Assembly: GCF_016820655.1 (NCBI RefSeq)
Contig: NZ_WSFT01000037.1
Coordinates: 24,001 to 88,000 of the forward strand
Length of the DNA stretch: 64,000 nucleotides
From: Anaeromonas frigoriresistens
Lineage (GTDB): Bacteria > Bacillota > Clostridia > Tissierellales > SIT17
Direction of reading: 5' to 3'
Shown here: positions 17,654 to 25,934 of the stretch, in pieces
Numbering within the stretch: the stretch's first letter is position 1
Layout of the letters: every line of letters starts with the position of its first letter
Program-made: the position numbers and the translations under genes
The notes under the pieces: model-generated
Told to the model about the DNA's origin: nothing
The model's input: only the letters and a program-made list of their open reading frames with translations
The model's database searches: none

Positions 17654-17678
17654 CTTCCCCCTACTTTAATATATTTTT
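17654..17678 (-). repeat. Direct repeat copy 2 (25 bp leader segment)
   Basis: Exact copy of 16884-16908. Here its AGGGGGAAG is not followed by a usable start codon; a second ribosome-binding site lies downstream. It suggests a local duplication of a leader. Confidence 0.7.
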
Positions 17679-17800
17679 TTATCACTAATCTTCTTATCTA
17701 AATTCCATTGTTGTAATTCATATTAAAATGATTATTGTTATAATATTCATATAATTCTATCTTTATAATGAAAATACCTTTTATATTATTCAATATAACT

Positions 17801-17832
17801 AGAAGCCCTCCAATATATATTGAAGGACTTCT
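17801..17832 (-). terminator. Terminator of the YajC/DUF6897-like gene
   Basis: A hairpin with arms 17801-17814 and 17819-17832. Its mispairs become G-U pairs only in minus-strand RNA, so it belongs to the gene ending at 17843. Confidence 0.65.
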
Positions 17833-17842
17833 AATTATTTAC

Positions 17843-18151
17843 TTATTTTACCTTGATTCTTTGTATAAATTCTGCGTTTATTAACTCATTCCCTTTTTTT
17901 GTTTCTATCTCAATCCAATTATTATTAACTTCAAGTATTTTTCCTTCTACATTGATACCAAAGGTACCTGTAGATATCTCACATTGCTTTCCTATATACT
18001 TATTTATAATTTCATTTATCATAATTCTTACATCTCCTTTATTTTTTATTTTCAAAACTACTCCTTTTATTGCACTTCTTTGCTGAGGTAAAATAATAAA
18101 AAACAATACAAACATAGGAAAAAATATAGCAATCCAAATTGCAGGGTTCAA
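17843..18151 (-). CDS. Small membrane-anchored protein with DUF6897-like C-terminal domain
   Basis: 102 residues. A single hydrophobic segment (about 3-20) ends in I-L-P-Q-Q-R, reminiscent of the YajC translocase accessory protein. The C-terminal 60 residues form a small beta-rich domain (I-G-K-Q-C-E-I-S-T, G-K-I-L-E-V-N-N-N-W-I-E-I-E-T, I-Q-R-I-K-V) resembling the short clostridial DUF6897 proteins. The start is TTG at 18151 after AAAGGAGG. It follows the frameshifted acetyltransferase gene by 27 bases. Both halves of the resemblance are weak, so function stays open. Confidence 0.5.
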   Translation of the reverse strand: MNPAIWIAIFFPMFVLFFIILPQQRSAIKGVVLKIKNKGDVRIMINEIINKYIGKQCEISTGTFGINVEGKILEVNNNWIEIETKKGNELINAEFIQRIKVK

Positions 18152-18177
18152 ATAGGTATCCTCCTTTTATTTAAATC

Positions 18178-18998
18178 TTAAAAATCAAATTCATATAAGT
18201 AATACTCAAATTCTTTATTATATCCAAACTTCTCTGCCAAAGCTCTTGAACCAAAATTCTTCTCCATACATTCCCAGTAAGGCTCATATCCATTATCTTT
18301 ACAATACTTCACAAATTGCCCTACAGCTTTAGTTGCAAGGCTTTTTTTCTATGTTCTTCTTTGGTTTTTATATGGGACTCCATAGAGTCTTCTATCATAA
18401 AGCTTGTCACACAGGAACATACTGCAGTATTATTATGTAAAATACAATATCCTACTCCATATTTAATAAAATCTTCTATTGAATCCCACCATTCATAAAT
18501 AGCTTCTTTTACATATTCTAAGTCATATTTATTATTATTTAATAAATCCTCATCTACTTTTCTTAAGTTATATCCTTCTTCTAAAGGTATATGATCAAAG
18601 ATAGTATCTTGAAGATTCTTATGTTTATAAACAAACTGCTTTGAGATTTCTATATTTCTATTCTCAAATATACTTCTTAGAGTATTATCCCATTCCTTAC
18701 TGGTACCACTAAATTCAAAGCTATTTAATCCTAGTTCCTTAGCTCTTGGGTATATTTCTTTATCTATGAAATTATTTATATAGTCATTAAATTTAGGATT
18801 ATTTTCATCTCCAACAAAGTAAAATCCTTCTATTCCTCTAGACCATACCATGCTAGTTTGAGGATTTTCTATATCATCTACAAATACCCAGCCAGGATTG
18901 TACCCTTCTACTACTGCTTTTATTTCTAGGTTAATAAAGTCCCCTCTTAATAAAGGCATCACTTTAGAAAATTCTTCTTTTCTTAATTCGTATATCAT
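18178..18998 (-). pseudogene. GNAT acetyltransferase with a -1 frameshift in an A7 run
   Basis: The frame from ATG 18998 codes 215 normal residues, then leaves frame at a run of seven A (18342-18348 on the plus strand as T) and stops at 18321. Restoring one A gives an uninterrupted continuation to a TAA at 18178: S-L-A-T-K-A-V-G-Q-F-V-K-Y-C, then Y-E-P-Y-W-E-C and N-F-G-S-R-A-L-A-E-K-F-G. That is the end of the acetyl-CoA motif and C-terminus of a GNAT_acetyltran (PF12746-like) protein of about 272 residues. As written it would lack part of the CoA site. It could be a true pseudogene, a slippage-controlled gene or a sequence error. Confidence 0.75.
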
Positions 18999-19022
18999 AC
19001 TTTTATTCCCCCTTAAATCATA

Positions 19023-19190
19023 CTATATTTTAAATATACCCTCTAATATCATCTTAGCTTTTCCTTGTAATATCACTCTATCTCCTTCTACTCTACATCT
19101 TACATAACCTGTCCTCTTTGATGCCTGAAATCCTAATACCTCTTCCTTTTGAAGCTTTTCTATCCAATAAGGTACTAAGTAACATATGAG
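19023..19190 (-). pseudogene. PhzF-family C-terminal remnant
   Basis: A 56-codon open frame without its own start reads C-Y-L-V-P-Y-W-I-E-K-L, then F-Q-A-S-K-R-T-G-Y-V-R-C-R-V-E-G-D-R-V, then a short tail. This matches the end of PhzF-type isomerase-like proteins (G-x-A-H-C-x-L-A-P-Y-W followed by Q-A-S-K-R-G-G and E-G-D-R-V). The remaining 230 or so residues are absent: the frame closes at TGA 19193-19191 and the 19200-19340 region shows no homologous text. It is a relic of a deleted gene. Confidence 0.72.
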
Positions 19191-19344
19191 TCATATATAT
19201 TTCTTCCTTAATTACTTTAATCCCTTCTATCACACTAAATTATTTCATAATACTCTTAATATTTAATTGCTTTTTATATACTAATAATATATTCTAATTA
19301 CAAAATCACTACATAGATATTAATTGATAAGGAGGGATTGATTT

Positions 19345-20172
19345 ATGAACTTACTAAAAATCAATGACTTAACTGAAGGGGAAACCTTAAAGATTTTTGA
19401 TCTAGCTGATAGGTTAAGAGAACAAAAGACTTCTAATATTTTACAAGGAAAAACTTTTGTTTTATTTTTCCCAGAAACCAGTTTAAGAACCAGAGTAACT
19501 TTTGAAAAAGGTATCAGTGATTTAGGAGGTAAAACTATTTTATTCCCCCCTAATACCTTAGATAAAAAAGAAAAGCTAGAAGATGTTATAAGTTATATGG
19601 AGAATTGGGTAGATGGAGTTATTGTAAGACATAAGGACTATTCTACAATAGAAGAATTAGCTAAGTACGCTTCTATTCCTATTATTAATGCAATGACATC
19701 CGAAAATCATCCCTGTGAAATATTATCAGATGTTTATTCAATAAGCAGAATAAGAGATAATTTCACAGATCTAACCTACACTTTTGTTGGAGAAGAGGGT
19801 AATATTTTTAATTCTTGGTTTAATATTTCAAAATTAATGAATCTTAATCTTCATCATATATCTCCTAATAATGATATAGAATTAGAGGATGTACTTAGAG
19901 TTACAGATATAATCCTAACAGATCCTCTTCCATCAGATCTAATAAATGATGAATATATAAGTAAATATCAAATTACATTAGAACGAATGAAATTAACAAA
20001 AAAGAACTCTTTATTAAATCCCTGTCCACCTTTTTTTAGAAATGAAGAAGTAAGTAAGGATGTAATAGATTCTGAATGCTTTGTAGGGTATGAGTTTAAG
20101 AAAAATTTAATATATGTGCAACAAGCAATTATTTTATGGTGCTTAGGAATATATGATATTTCTAGTATATAA
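19345..20172 (+). CDS. Ornithine/aspartate carbamoyltransferase-like protein
   Basis: 275 residues, shorter than true OTC or ATC (about 310). The carbamoyl-phosphate loop S-T-R-T-R is S-L-R-T-R at 46-50, H-P-x-Q is H-P-C-E at 122-125, and the ornithine-side H-C-L-P motif is N-P-C-P-P-F-F-R near residue 224. These substitutions at substrate loops suggest an atypical transcarbamylase rather than a standard arginine-pathway enzyme. No arginine genes adjoin. The start follows AAGGAGGG. It forms the start of a plus-strand pair with the SASP gene, though a separate promoter is likely. Confidence 0.7.
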   Translation: MNLLKINDLTEGETLKIFDLADRLREQKTSNILQGKTFVLFFPETSLRTRVTFEKGISDLGGKTILFPPNTLDKKEKLEDVISYMENWVDGVIVRHKDYSTIEELAKYASIPIINAMTSENHPCEILSDVYSISRIRDNFTDLTYTFVGEEGNIFNSWFNISKLMNLNLHHISPNNDIELEDVLRVTDIILTDPLPSDLINDEYISKYQITLERMKLTKKNSLLNPCPPFFRNEEVSKDVIDSECFVGYEFKKNLIYVQQAIILWCLGIYDISSI

Positions 20173-20260
20173 TGACTATTTATATTAGCATATTTATTCC
20201 ATTATTACACACTCTAATTAATAGAAAGTGAATTCTATAATATTAAAGGAGTGGAAAACC

Positions 20261-20440
20261 TTGTCTAGAAAAAAACTAGTTGTCCCGGAAGCTCGACAAG
20301 CTTTTGAGAAATATAAAATGGAAATTGCTAAGGAATTTGGTGTAGATGACCCAAGAGCTCTAGCTTCACGACATACTGGATATATAGTTAGAGATTTAGT
20401 AAAAATGGGTGAAGAACAAATGATTAATAAAGACTCTTAA
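20261..20440 (+). CDS. Alpha/beta-type small acid-soluble spore protein
   Basis: 59 residues from TTG 20261, chosen because AAAGGAG lies nine bases upstream and the product then begins M-S-R-K-K-L-V-V-P-E-A, the usual start. An in-frame ATG at 20228 has no such site. The core has A-R-Q-A-F-E-K-Y-K-M-E-I-A-K-E-F-G-V, containing the GPR protease site (E-F-G-V), then A-S-R-H-T-G-Y-I-V-R-D-L-V-K-M-G-E-E. These proteins coat DNA in the dormant spore and are degraded at germination. It shows that the host forms spores. Confidence 0.88.
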   Translation: MSRKKLVVPEARQAFEKYKMEIAKEFGVDDPRALASRHTGYIVRDLVKMGEEQMINKDS

Positions 20441-20480
20441 TAATATAAAATCCGAGATAAATCTCGGATTTTATATTATT
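20439..20480. terminator. Bidirectional terminator between SASP and ABC-class ATPase genes
   Basis: A 20-bp stem (20439-20458 with 20461-20480) and AA loop between convergent genes, with T-rich flanks on both strands. Confidence 0.88.
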
Positions 20481-20483
20481 AAG

Positions 20484-22190
20484 CTATTTTATTTTTAAGT
20501 TTCTAAATCTATTTAAAGTAGCAGCAATCTCATATTTTCTAGGAAGAGCCATGTTACCAGGATTTCCTTGGTATGGAGAAACTGTATCTAAACCTTTTGT
20601 ATTCATCTCTTCATATACCTTATCCACTGCTTCTTTTAATGTTCTCTTATCATTTGCTATATTATCCATTATATACTTAATTATAAATGAAATAGTATTG
20701 GTCTGGTCAGAATGGATTAACTGTTCTAAATTCCTCAATTCAATATCCATTTTATTATATGTAATTGTATCTATTCCTCTAGACTTTATTTTAACTCCTT
20801 TTCTTCCTGTGAAAAATGAGGATTTTAATAAAGTTCTAGGTGTATCATCCTTAATTAAAGTGACTTCATCTATTTTCCGTTGATATTTTATTTCCTCAAC
20901 TATGTCTTTTGCTTCTTTAGTCATATCTTTAGGATGATATTCATCCATCATAATAACATGATCTGCTACCTCAAAGTAATCCCCTGACCCTCCAATTACT
21001 AGTACTGTTGACACACCATTTTTTTCATATAATGTTCGCACCTTATCAATAAAAGGTGTGATGGGTTCTTTCTCCTTTTGAACAAGTTTTTGCATTCTTC
21101 CATCCCGAATCATAAAATTTGTAGCACTGGTATCTTCATCTATTAATAGTAAATCTGTTCCTATTTCTAGGGCTTCCATTATATTTGCCGCCTGAGAGGT
21201 ACTTCCACTGGCATTTTCTGTAGAAAATCTCTTAGTATCTTCCCCCATTGGAAGATTGTTAATGAATGGATAAATATTCACCTTTTCAACCTTTCTGCCA
21301 TCTTCTGATTTTATTTTGACCGCATTTTCTCTAATAACAATATATTCCCTACCATCTCCTAAAATATGGTCGTATACCCCTAGTTCTAAGGCTTTAAGTA
21401 TAGTAGATTTCCCATGAAATCCTCCTCCAACTATCAGTGTAACCCCTTCTGGAATTCCCATTCCCTTTATAGTTCCTTGATTAGGAAGGTTGATATCTAT
21501 TTCATATTCTTTAGGACTTAGAAAAGGTACCACTCCTTTTCTCATAGGTTTTTGGGATACTCCACTTTGTCTAGGAATTATACTTCCATTAGCAATAAAG
21601 GCTACTAATTCTCTTTTTTCTATCTCTTTCCGTAAATAAGCTTGATCTTCTAATAGATTAATTTGTTTCAAAAGATCCTCTTGTGAGATAGCGTTGAAAA
21701 ATAGAGATGATTCTACAATCTTAGGTAGAGCTTCAAAGAAGATAGTTTTTGCTTTGTTTCCAAGAATTCTTCGTCCTTCTGCTGGAAGCCCAACTGTAAG
21801 TCTAGCTTCAACTATTTTCTCATCAATTATAATATAGTTCCTCTCTAATATTTCCTGTCCACAATGTCCAATAGAAAGAAGTCCACTTTTCCCTGATCCT
21901 CCTACATTTTCATAATGCTTATATATATTTTCACCTACAACTCTACTTAAAAAATCTACCACTGCCTTTTTCTTGTATGAAGTATCATATAGTCCAGATG
22001 AAAATCCTGATTTATTTCCCGGGACAGTAACCCGAATTCTAGAAGGAGAAGCAAATGGATCTCCTTGAACATAGTCAATAGACAATATAAAGTTAGGGAA
22101 CTGATATTGCCCCTGAAGTTGTTTATAAGATTTATAGCTTTTACCATCAATTCTATCTATTATTTTCTCTAGTTCTTTAAATGACTTCAT
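20484..22190 (-). CDS. Predicted ATPase of the ABC class (PF09818-type)
   Basis: 568 residues, full length for this stand-alone family. Walker A G-G-G-F-H-G-K-S-T is at about 254-262 and Walker B with the trailing residues L-L-L-I-D-E-D-T-S-A-T-N-F near 336-348. An N-terminal G-G-S-G-K-S-G (about 97-103) also looks like a nucleotide- or phosphate-binding turn. There are no membrane segments or transporter partners, so it is soluble and not a transport ATPase. Its cellular role is unknown. The start follows TAAGGAGAG. Confidence 0.88.
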   Translation of the reverse strand: MKSFKELEKIIDRIDGKSYKSYKQLQGQYQFPNFILSIDYVQGDPFASPSRIRVTVPGNKSGFSSGLYDTSYKKKAVVDFLSRVVGENIYKHYENVGGSGKSGLLSIGHCGQEILERNYIIIDEKIVEARLTVGLPAEGRRILGNKAKTIFFEALPKIVESSLFFNAISQEDLLKQINLLEDQAYLRKEIEKRELVAFIANGSIIPRQSGVSQKPMRKGVVPFLSPKEYEIDINLPNQGTIKGMGIPEGVTLIVGGGFHGKSTILKALELGVYDHILGDGREYIVIRENAVKIKSEDGRKVEKVNIYPFINNLPMGEDTKRFSTENASGSTSQAANIMEALEIGTDLLLIDEDTSATNFMIRDGRMQKLVQKEKEPITPFIDKVRTLYEKNGVSTVLVIGGSGDYFEVADHVIMMDEYHPKDMTKEAKDIVEEIKYQRKIDEVTLIKDDTPRTLLKSSFFTGRKGVKIKSRGIDTITYNKMDIELRNLEQLIHSDQTNTISFIIKYIMDNIANDKRTLKEAVDKVYEEMNTKGLDTVSPYQGNPGNMALPRKYEIAATLNRFRNLKIK

Positions 22191-22247
22191 TATAATCTCT
22201 CCTTATTACTTCAATGCTTATCCTATGTTAATATACTTACCATAAAT

Positions 22248-22967
22248 CTAATCTTCTGCCGCTAACAACTTTACAAAATTTTTAGGTACATGACTTTGAA
22301 GTTCTTTCATTTTCTTTAATTCTATATCTGCATCATTTAGATTATTATTGTCTTTATAATAATAGTAGGCAAAACAATGACCCATATATTGATTTCTAGG
22401 ATCTTTATCTTCAATTAATAGTTGAGTATCCTCTATATTTAATTTAGAATAATCTTTATTAATAGAATAACTTTGTATAAAATTAAATATAGCTAATTCT
22501 ACCTTTGCGTCATGATCATTTCCCTTCATTCTAAGCCATCTTCCTCCATCAGTATAAAATACTCCAGCCCTAAAGGGGAGTAAAGTAGCTATAGATATAC
22601 CAACTGCCATAGCCCCTAATAATAGTATAAATAAGTATGACTTATAAAAGAATACTATTAACATTATAACTCCAAATAATAAAGAAGTAAGAGGTCCTGC
22701 TATAATCAATCTTCTGAAATTCTTAAAATTATCTTTCTTATCATCAACTGGTACAGTACCCCCTATTCCTCCCCACAACGCTTTATTCTTCTCTATATAA
22801 AAAGTTATTTTCCCTTTATCATTTCTCTTTAATCCAAAGGGACCTATTACAAAAAGTATAAAACGAAATCCTGATAGTATTCCTGTTATTATATGACCTA
22901 GTTCGTGGATAGTCACCACTATAAAGTAACTTATTAATGCTTGAATTATAAATAATATTATTTCCAT
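22248..22967 (-). CDS. M50-family (site-2 protease-like) membrane metallopeptidase
   Basis: About 239 residues. The zinc motif H-E-L-G-H at 21-25 sits inside the first membrane helix, as in M50 proteins. Three or four further helices follow, up to about residue 130. The last 80 residues are soluble and helical (K-V-E-L-A-I-F-N-F and later repeats of charged helices). A second-half N/D-P-x-x-D-G motif may be represented by Y-T-D-G-G-R-W-L-R. ATG 22967 is chosen over the ATG six bases upstream because AAGGAG spacing is better. The substrate is unknown; YdjL-like or SpoIVFB-like proteolysis is possible. Confidence 0.78.
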   Translation of the reverse strand: MEIILFIIQALISYFIVVTIHELGHIITGILSGFRFILFVIGPFGLKRNDKGKITFYIEKNKALWGGIGGTVPVDDKKDNFKNFRRLIIAGPLTSLLFGVIMLIVFFYKSYLFILLLGAMAVGISIATLLPFRAGVFYTDGGRWLRMKGNDHDAKVELAIFNFIQSYSINKDYSKLNIEDTQLLIEDKDPRNQYMGHCFAYYYYKDNNNLNDADIELKKMKELQSHVPKNFVKLLAAED

Positions 22968-23040
22968 ATACATTCTCCTTAAGAATAAATTTTCTTATAG
23001 TATACTTCTATAATAACTTATTTAAATCCTTTTATTTTTA

Positions 23041-23090
23041 TTAATATAATGGGGCTATAAAGTTATAACTTTATAGCCCCATTATATTAA
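23041..23090 (-). terminator. Terminator of the DUF134-NifX-MinD operon
   Basis: A perfect 50-base palindrome containing GGGGCTATAAAG, just downstream of the last gene of the operon (stop at 23094). Confidence 0.88.
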
Positions 23091-23093
23091 TTT

Positions 23094-23450
23094 CTACTCT
23101 CCACACTCTTCATGATGTAAATGTTGATGACATATTGATCCTGTTGATGCTAGTTCACCTTTTATATATTTACCGGCTATATCATCTACATTTCCTTGAG
23201 CACCAGTGATAACCTCAATATCTTTAGAGTTAAATAAATTTATTGCACTAGCTCCCATCCCTCCTGAGATGATAATATTTACTCCTAATTTATTTAGGAA
23301 ATTGGGTAAATATCCTGGTTTATGTCCTGGGTTTGGAACAGATTCCATGTTGACAATATTATCTTTATCAACTTCATAAATATTGAAATTCTGACAGTGT
23401 CCAAAATGTTGAGACACCCTATCTTTTTCACTTGCTACTGCTATTTTCAT
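23094..23450 (-). CDS. NifX/NifB-like dinitrogenase cofactor-family protein
   Basis: 118 residues, Nitro_FeMo-Co domain. It opens M-K-I-A-V-A-S-E-K and has the H-F-G-H-C sequence near residues 15-19. A histidine-rich Cys-His tail (C-H-Q-H-L-H-H-E-E-C-G-E) could bind metal. In non-nitrogen-fixing anaerobes these proteins accompany MinD-like ATPases in proposed iron-sulfur or metal cluster handling. It is the last gene of a five-gene operon. The start follows AAGGAGGAG. Confidence 0.85.
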   Translation of the reverse strand: MKIAVASEKDRVSQHFGHCQNFNIYEVDKDNIVNMESVPNPGHKPGYLPNFLNKLGVNIIISGGMGASAINLFNSKDIEVITGAQGNVDDIAGKYIKGELASTGSICHQHLHHEECGE

Positions 23451-23462
23451 ATAGACTCCTCC

Positions 23463-24326
23463 TTAATTTTCATTTAATATTTTAATAGTATTATTAAATA
23501 CTTTTATAGAAGCTTCTCCTGATTCACATTTCACATCAACAATTGTTTTGCCTTTATTAACAGCCTCTATTGCTTTAGTATCAAAGGGTACTTTCCCTAC
23601 AAATGGTATTTTATTTTCTTCACAAAACATTTGTATCTTTTTACTATTTTTATCATTTATATCATATTTATTTATACATACAGCAGTTTTAGTTCCAAAT
23701 CTTTGAGATGTTTTTATAATACGTTTCATATCATTAATTCCTGAAATGGAGGGTTCTGCTACTACTAAAACCATATCTACACCAGTTATTGATGCAATAA
23801 CTGGACATCCTATTCCAGGGGAACCATCTATGATAGCTAATTCTTCTTCTACCTCTGGTATTTTAAGTTGATTTTTCACTTCCGTGACGAGTTTCCCCGA
23901 TGTACCGCTCCCCATTTTTAATTCTGCAGTAGAGAATATATTATCCTCGGTATATAGTTTTAACTCTCCAGCAATATCAGGCTTTAGTTCTATAGCATCC
24001 ACTGGACAAATTCTTTCACATACTCCACAACCTTCGCAGCTATAGGGATCAACTTTATATTTATCATCTTTACGTATAGCATCAAAATGGCAATTTTTTT
24101 GGCATAAACCACATTCTATACATTTATCAGTGTTGATATCTGCCTTAGACATTCCATAAAAATCAGAAGTTTTTCCTTTATCTAAGTTATTCATAAGTAG
24201 ATGTAAATTTGGTGCATCTACATCACAATCTGCAAACACTTTATTATTTGCTAACTTTATAAAGGCACTGGTTATAGTAGTTTTCCCTGTACCACCCTTT
24301 CCGCTAAGGATTAGTAATTGCTTCAT
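23463..24326 (-). CDS. MinD/Mrp-like P-loop ATPase with ferredoxin insert (1)
   Basis: 287 residues. Deviant Walker A S-G-K-G-G-T-G-K-T is at about 8-16. Two [4Fe-4S] ferredoxin motifs, C-x2-C-x2-C-x3-C each, follow near 62-73 and 92-103. The Walker B-like I-I-D-G-S-P-G-I-G-C-P segment is near 165. The fold resembles Mrp/Nbp35-type cluster carriers and the MinD-like partners of NifX proteins. It overlaps its upstream paralogue (24304-25158) by 23 bases, so the two are translationally coupled and may act as a heterodimer. The start follows AAGGAGG. Confidence 0.87.
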   Translation of the reverse strand: MKQLLILSGKGGTGKTTITSAFIKLANNKVFADCDVDAPNLHLLMNNLDKGKTSDFYGMSKADINTDKCIECGLCQKNCHFDAIRKDDKYKVDPYSCEGCGVCERICPVDAIELKPDIAGELKLYTEDNIFSTAELKMGSGTSGKLVTEVKNQLKIPEVEEELAIIDGSPGIGCPVIASITGVDMVLVVAEPSISGINDMKRIIKTSQRFGTKTAVCINKYDINDKNSKKIQMFCEENKIPFVGKVPFDTKAIEAVNKGKTIVDVKCESGEASIKVFNNTIKILNEN

Positions 24327-25158
24327 ATTTTACCTCCTTAGTAACAGTGTTAAGTAATGATTCAAATACTTCTCTATATTCATCCTTTTCTCTAGATATT
24401 ATTACTCCATCAGAATTTAGATTTCCTAACTCTTTATCAAAGGGAATCCTATCTAATATCTTTATATTTTTTTCTTTACATAATTTTTCCGTGGGATTAT
24501 CCTCATTGATATATTTATTTATCACTACACCATGGGGTTTGTTAAATAACTTAACTAATTCATATACCATATTTAAATTATGAGCTCCAAATACAGTGGG
24601 TTCTGAGACTAGGATACAATAATCTGCATCCTTGATGCTCTCCATTACTACACAGGCACTTCCTGGAGGACAATCAATTATATTGTAATGGCTATTCTCA
24701 TCTATGTGATTTAGTAATTCTTTTATTATCGGTACTCCAGAAGGCTCTCCAATATTTAATATTCCTGAGATCACATCAATTCCATTGGATACTCCCTTCT
24801 GAACTTCACCAATAACCTTTTCTTTTTCTGATAATGCTCCATTTGGACAAAACCTCATACATCCTCCACAGGAATGGCAAATATCATCAAATATTAATAG
24901 TTTATCAGTATAAGCTAATGCATTAAATTTACAAAAATCCACACAGGTTCTACAACCCTCACATAAATCATTATTAACTATAGGAATCTTAACAGAGATA
25001 TTGTTTTTAATTATATTGTCCGGTTTAAAAAACAGATGACCATTAGGTTCTTCTACATCACAATCAATATATGTAGAATTTTCTGATACTTCAGAAAGGT
25101 TTACAGATACTAATGTTTTACCTGCTCCACCTTTCCCACTTAATACTGCAATATTCAT
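24304..25158 (-). CDS. MinD/Mrp-like P-loop ATPase with ferredoxin insert (2)
   Basis: 284 residues, a paralogue of the next gene. The P-loop S-G-K-G-G-A-G-K-T is at 7-15, with two ferredoxin Cys quartets (C-E-G-C-R-T-C-V-D-F-C and C-H-S-C-G-G-C-M-R-F-C) at about 67-77 and 93-103, and I-I-D-C-P-P-G-S-A near 160. The two paralogues differ throughout, so this is an old duplication. It is placed between a NifX-like gene and the second ATPase. The role in building or moving Fe-S or other metal clusters is inferred from family company. Confidence 0.87.
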   Translation of the reverse strand: MNIAVLSGKGGAGKTLVSVNLSEVSENSTYIDCDVEEPNGHLFFKPDNIIKNNISVKIPIVNNDLCEGCRTCVDFCKFNALAYTDKLLIFDDICHSCGGCMRFCPNGALSEKEKVIGEVQKGVSNGIDVISGILNIGEPSGVPIIKELLNHIDENSHYNIIDCPPGSACVVMESIKDADYCILVSEPTVFGAHNLNMVYELVKLFNKPHGVVINKYINEDNPTEKLCKEKNIKILDRIPFDKELGNLNSDGVIISREKDEYREVFESLLNTVTKEVKYEAITNP

Positions 25159-25160
25159 CT

Positions 25161-25529
25161 TTACCTACCTCCATGATGATGGAAACCAGCATGAATATTC
25201 TCTAAAGTGCTTAATTCTCCTTCTTGACAGGCTGAAATATTATTTCTAATAGTATCATTCAATGATTGATATATTTTTATATTGGCTTGATTTAAAACAT
25301 TAGCAGCATTTTCCCCACATCTTGGAGTAATTAAAGCATCTATGTTTTTATCTACTATAACTTGAGCTGCTTTTATACCAGCACCTCCGTGGCTTGCTGC
25401 TGCAGGATTATTAAAAAAAGTTCCCTCCTTTGTTTCAGTATCATAAATAAGGAAGTAGGGACTACGTCCAAAGGTATTATTTACTCTTCCTTCCATAGAA
25501 TCTGTATTAGTTGGCATTGCTAATTTCAT
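25161..25529 (-). CDS. NifX/NifB-like dinitrogenase cofactor-family protein (N-terminal operon copy)
   Basis: 122 residues with the same Nitro_FeMo-Co fold as the gene at 23094: M-K-L-A-M-P-T-N at the start and F-G-R-S-P-Y-F-L near 20-27. A G-G-A-G-I-K-A-A block follows near 48-55, and a His-rich tail (H-A-G-F-H-H-H-G-G) ends it. The start follows AGAGGTGAC. It is two bases from the ATPase gene downstream. It has diverged clearly from the other copy in the operon. Confidence 0.85.
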   Translation of the reverse strand: MKLAMPTNTDSMEGRVNNTFGRSPYFLIYDTETKEGTFFNNPAAASHGGAGIKAAQVIVDKNIDALITPRCGENAANVLNQANIKIYQSLNDTIRNNISACQEGELSTLENIHAGFHHHGGR

Positions 25530-25548
25530 TTTTAGTCACCTCTTTATT

Positions 25549-25914
25549 TTATTCTTCTATTAATAAATCTTCTTCAAGTCTTCGTCTTCTACATCCTCTA
25601 CCACACTGTTTCTTTCCACCTTCACAAAGTTTGTAGTCTCCACCTTCTATAACTATGATTCTTCCATTTATTAAAGAATCTGCAAGTTTTTTTCTAGCAT
25701 CATTATAGATACTTTGAACAGTAGTGCGGGCTACATTCATTTGTTCAGAACATTCTTTTTGGGTAAAGTCATTTAGATCAATTAATCTTATGGTTTCATA
25801 CTCATCCACCGTCATAGTAATATAATCATCTAAAGATTCCTGCCCTCTTACAGGACCAAACCTTTTACTTTCCGGCAGACAACATACTCTTCTTCTTTTC
25901 CTAGGCCTCGGCAT
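25549..25914 (-). CDS. DUF134 family regulator, first gene of the Fe-S ATPase operon
   Basis: 121 residues from ATG 25914, which follows AAAAGGGGTGA; the frame is open further to 25953 but without a site. The start M-P-R-P-R-K-R-R is the family signature. It has the C-x-x-P-E-x-x-x-F-G-P block and a sigma-70 region 4-like helix-turn-helix ([17 protein letters not shown]). The C-terminal Cys-rich segment ([12 protein letters not shown]) could bind a metal or cluster. It probably senses Fe-S status and controls its own operon, whose promoter carries matching palindromes. Confidence 0.88.
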   Translation of the reverse strand: MPRPRKRRRVCCLPESKRFGPVRGQESLDDYITMTVDEYETIRLIDLNDFTQKECSEQMNVARTTVQSIYNDARKKLADSLINGRIIVIEGGDYKLCEGGKKQCGRGCRRRRLEEDLLIEE

Positions 25915-25934
25915 GATTAATTCACCCCTTTTCA

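Noticed and set aside
19191-19193. TGA before the PhzF remnant as a selenocysteine codon
   Set aside because: The family has no Cys at that point, and the upstream frame shows no homology, so it is just the edge of a relic.
24304-24583. Open frames opposite the MinD-like genes
   Set aside because: They lack ribosome-binding sites and homology and are shadows of real genes.
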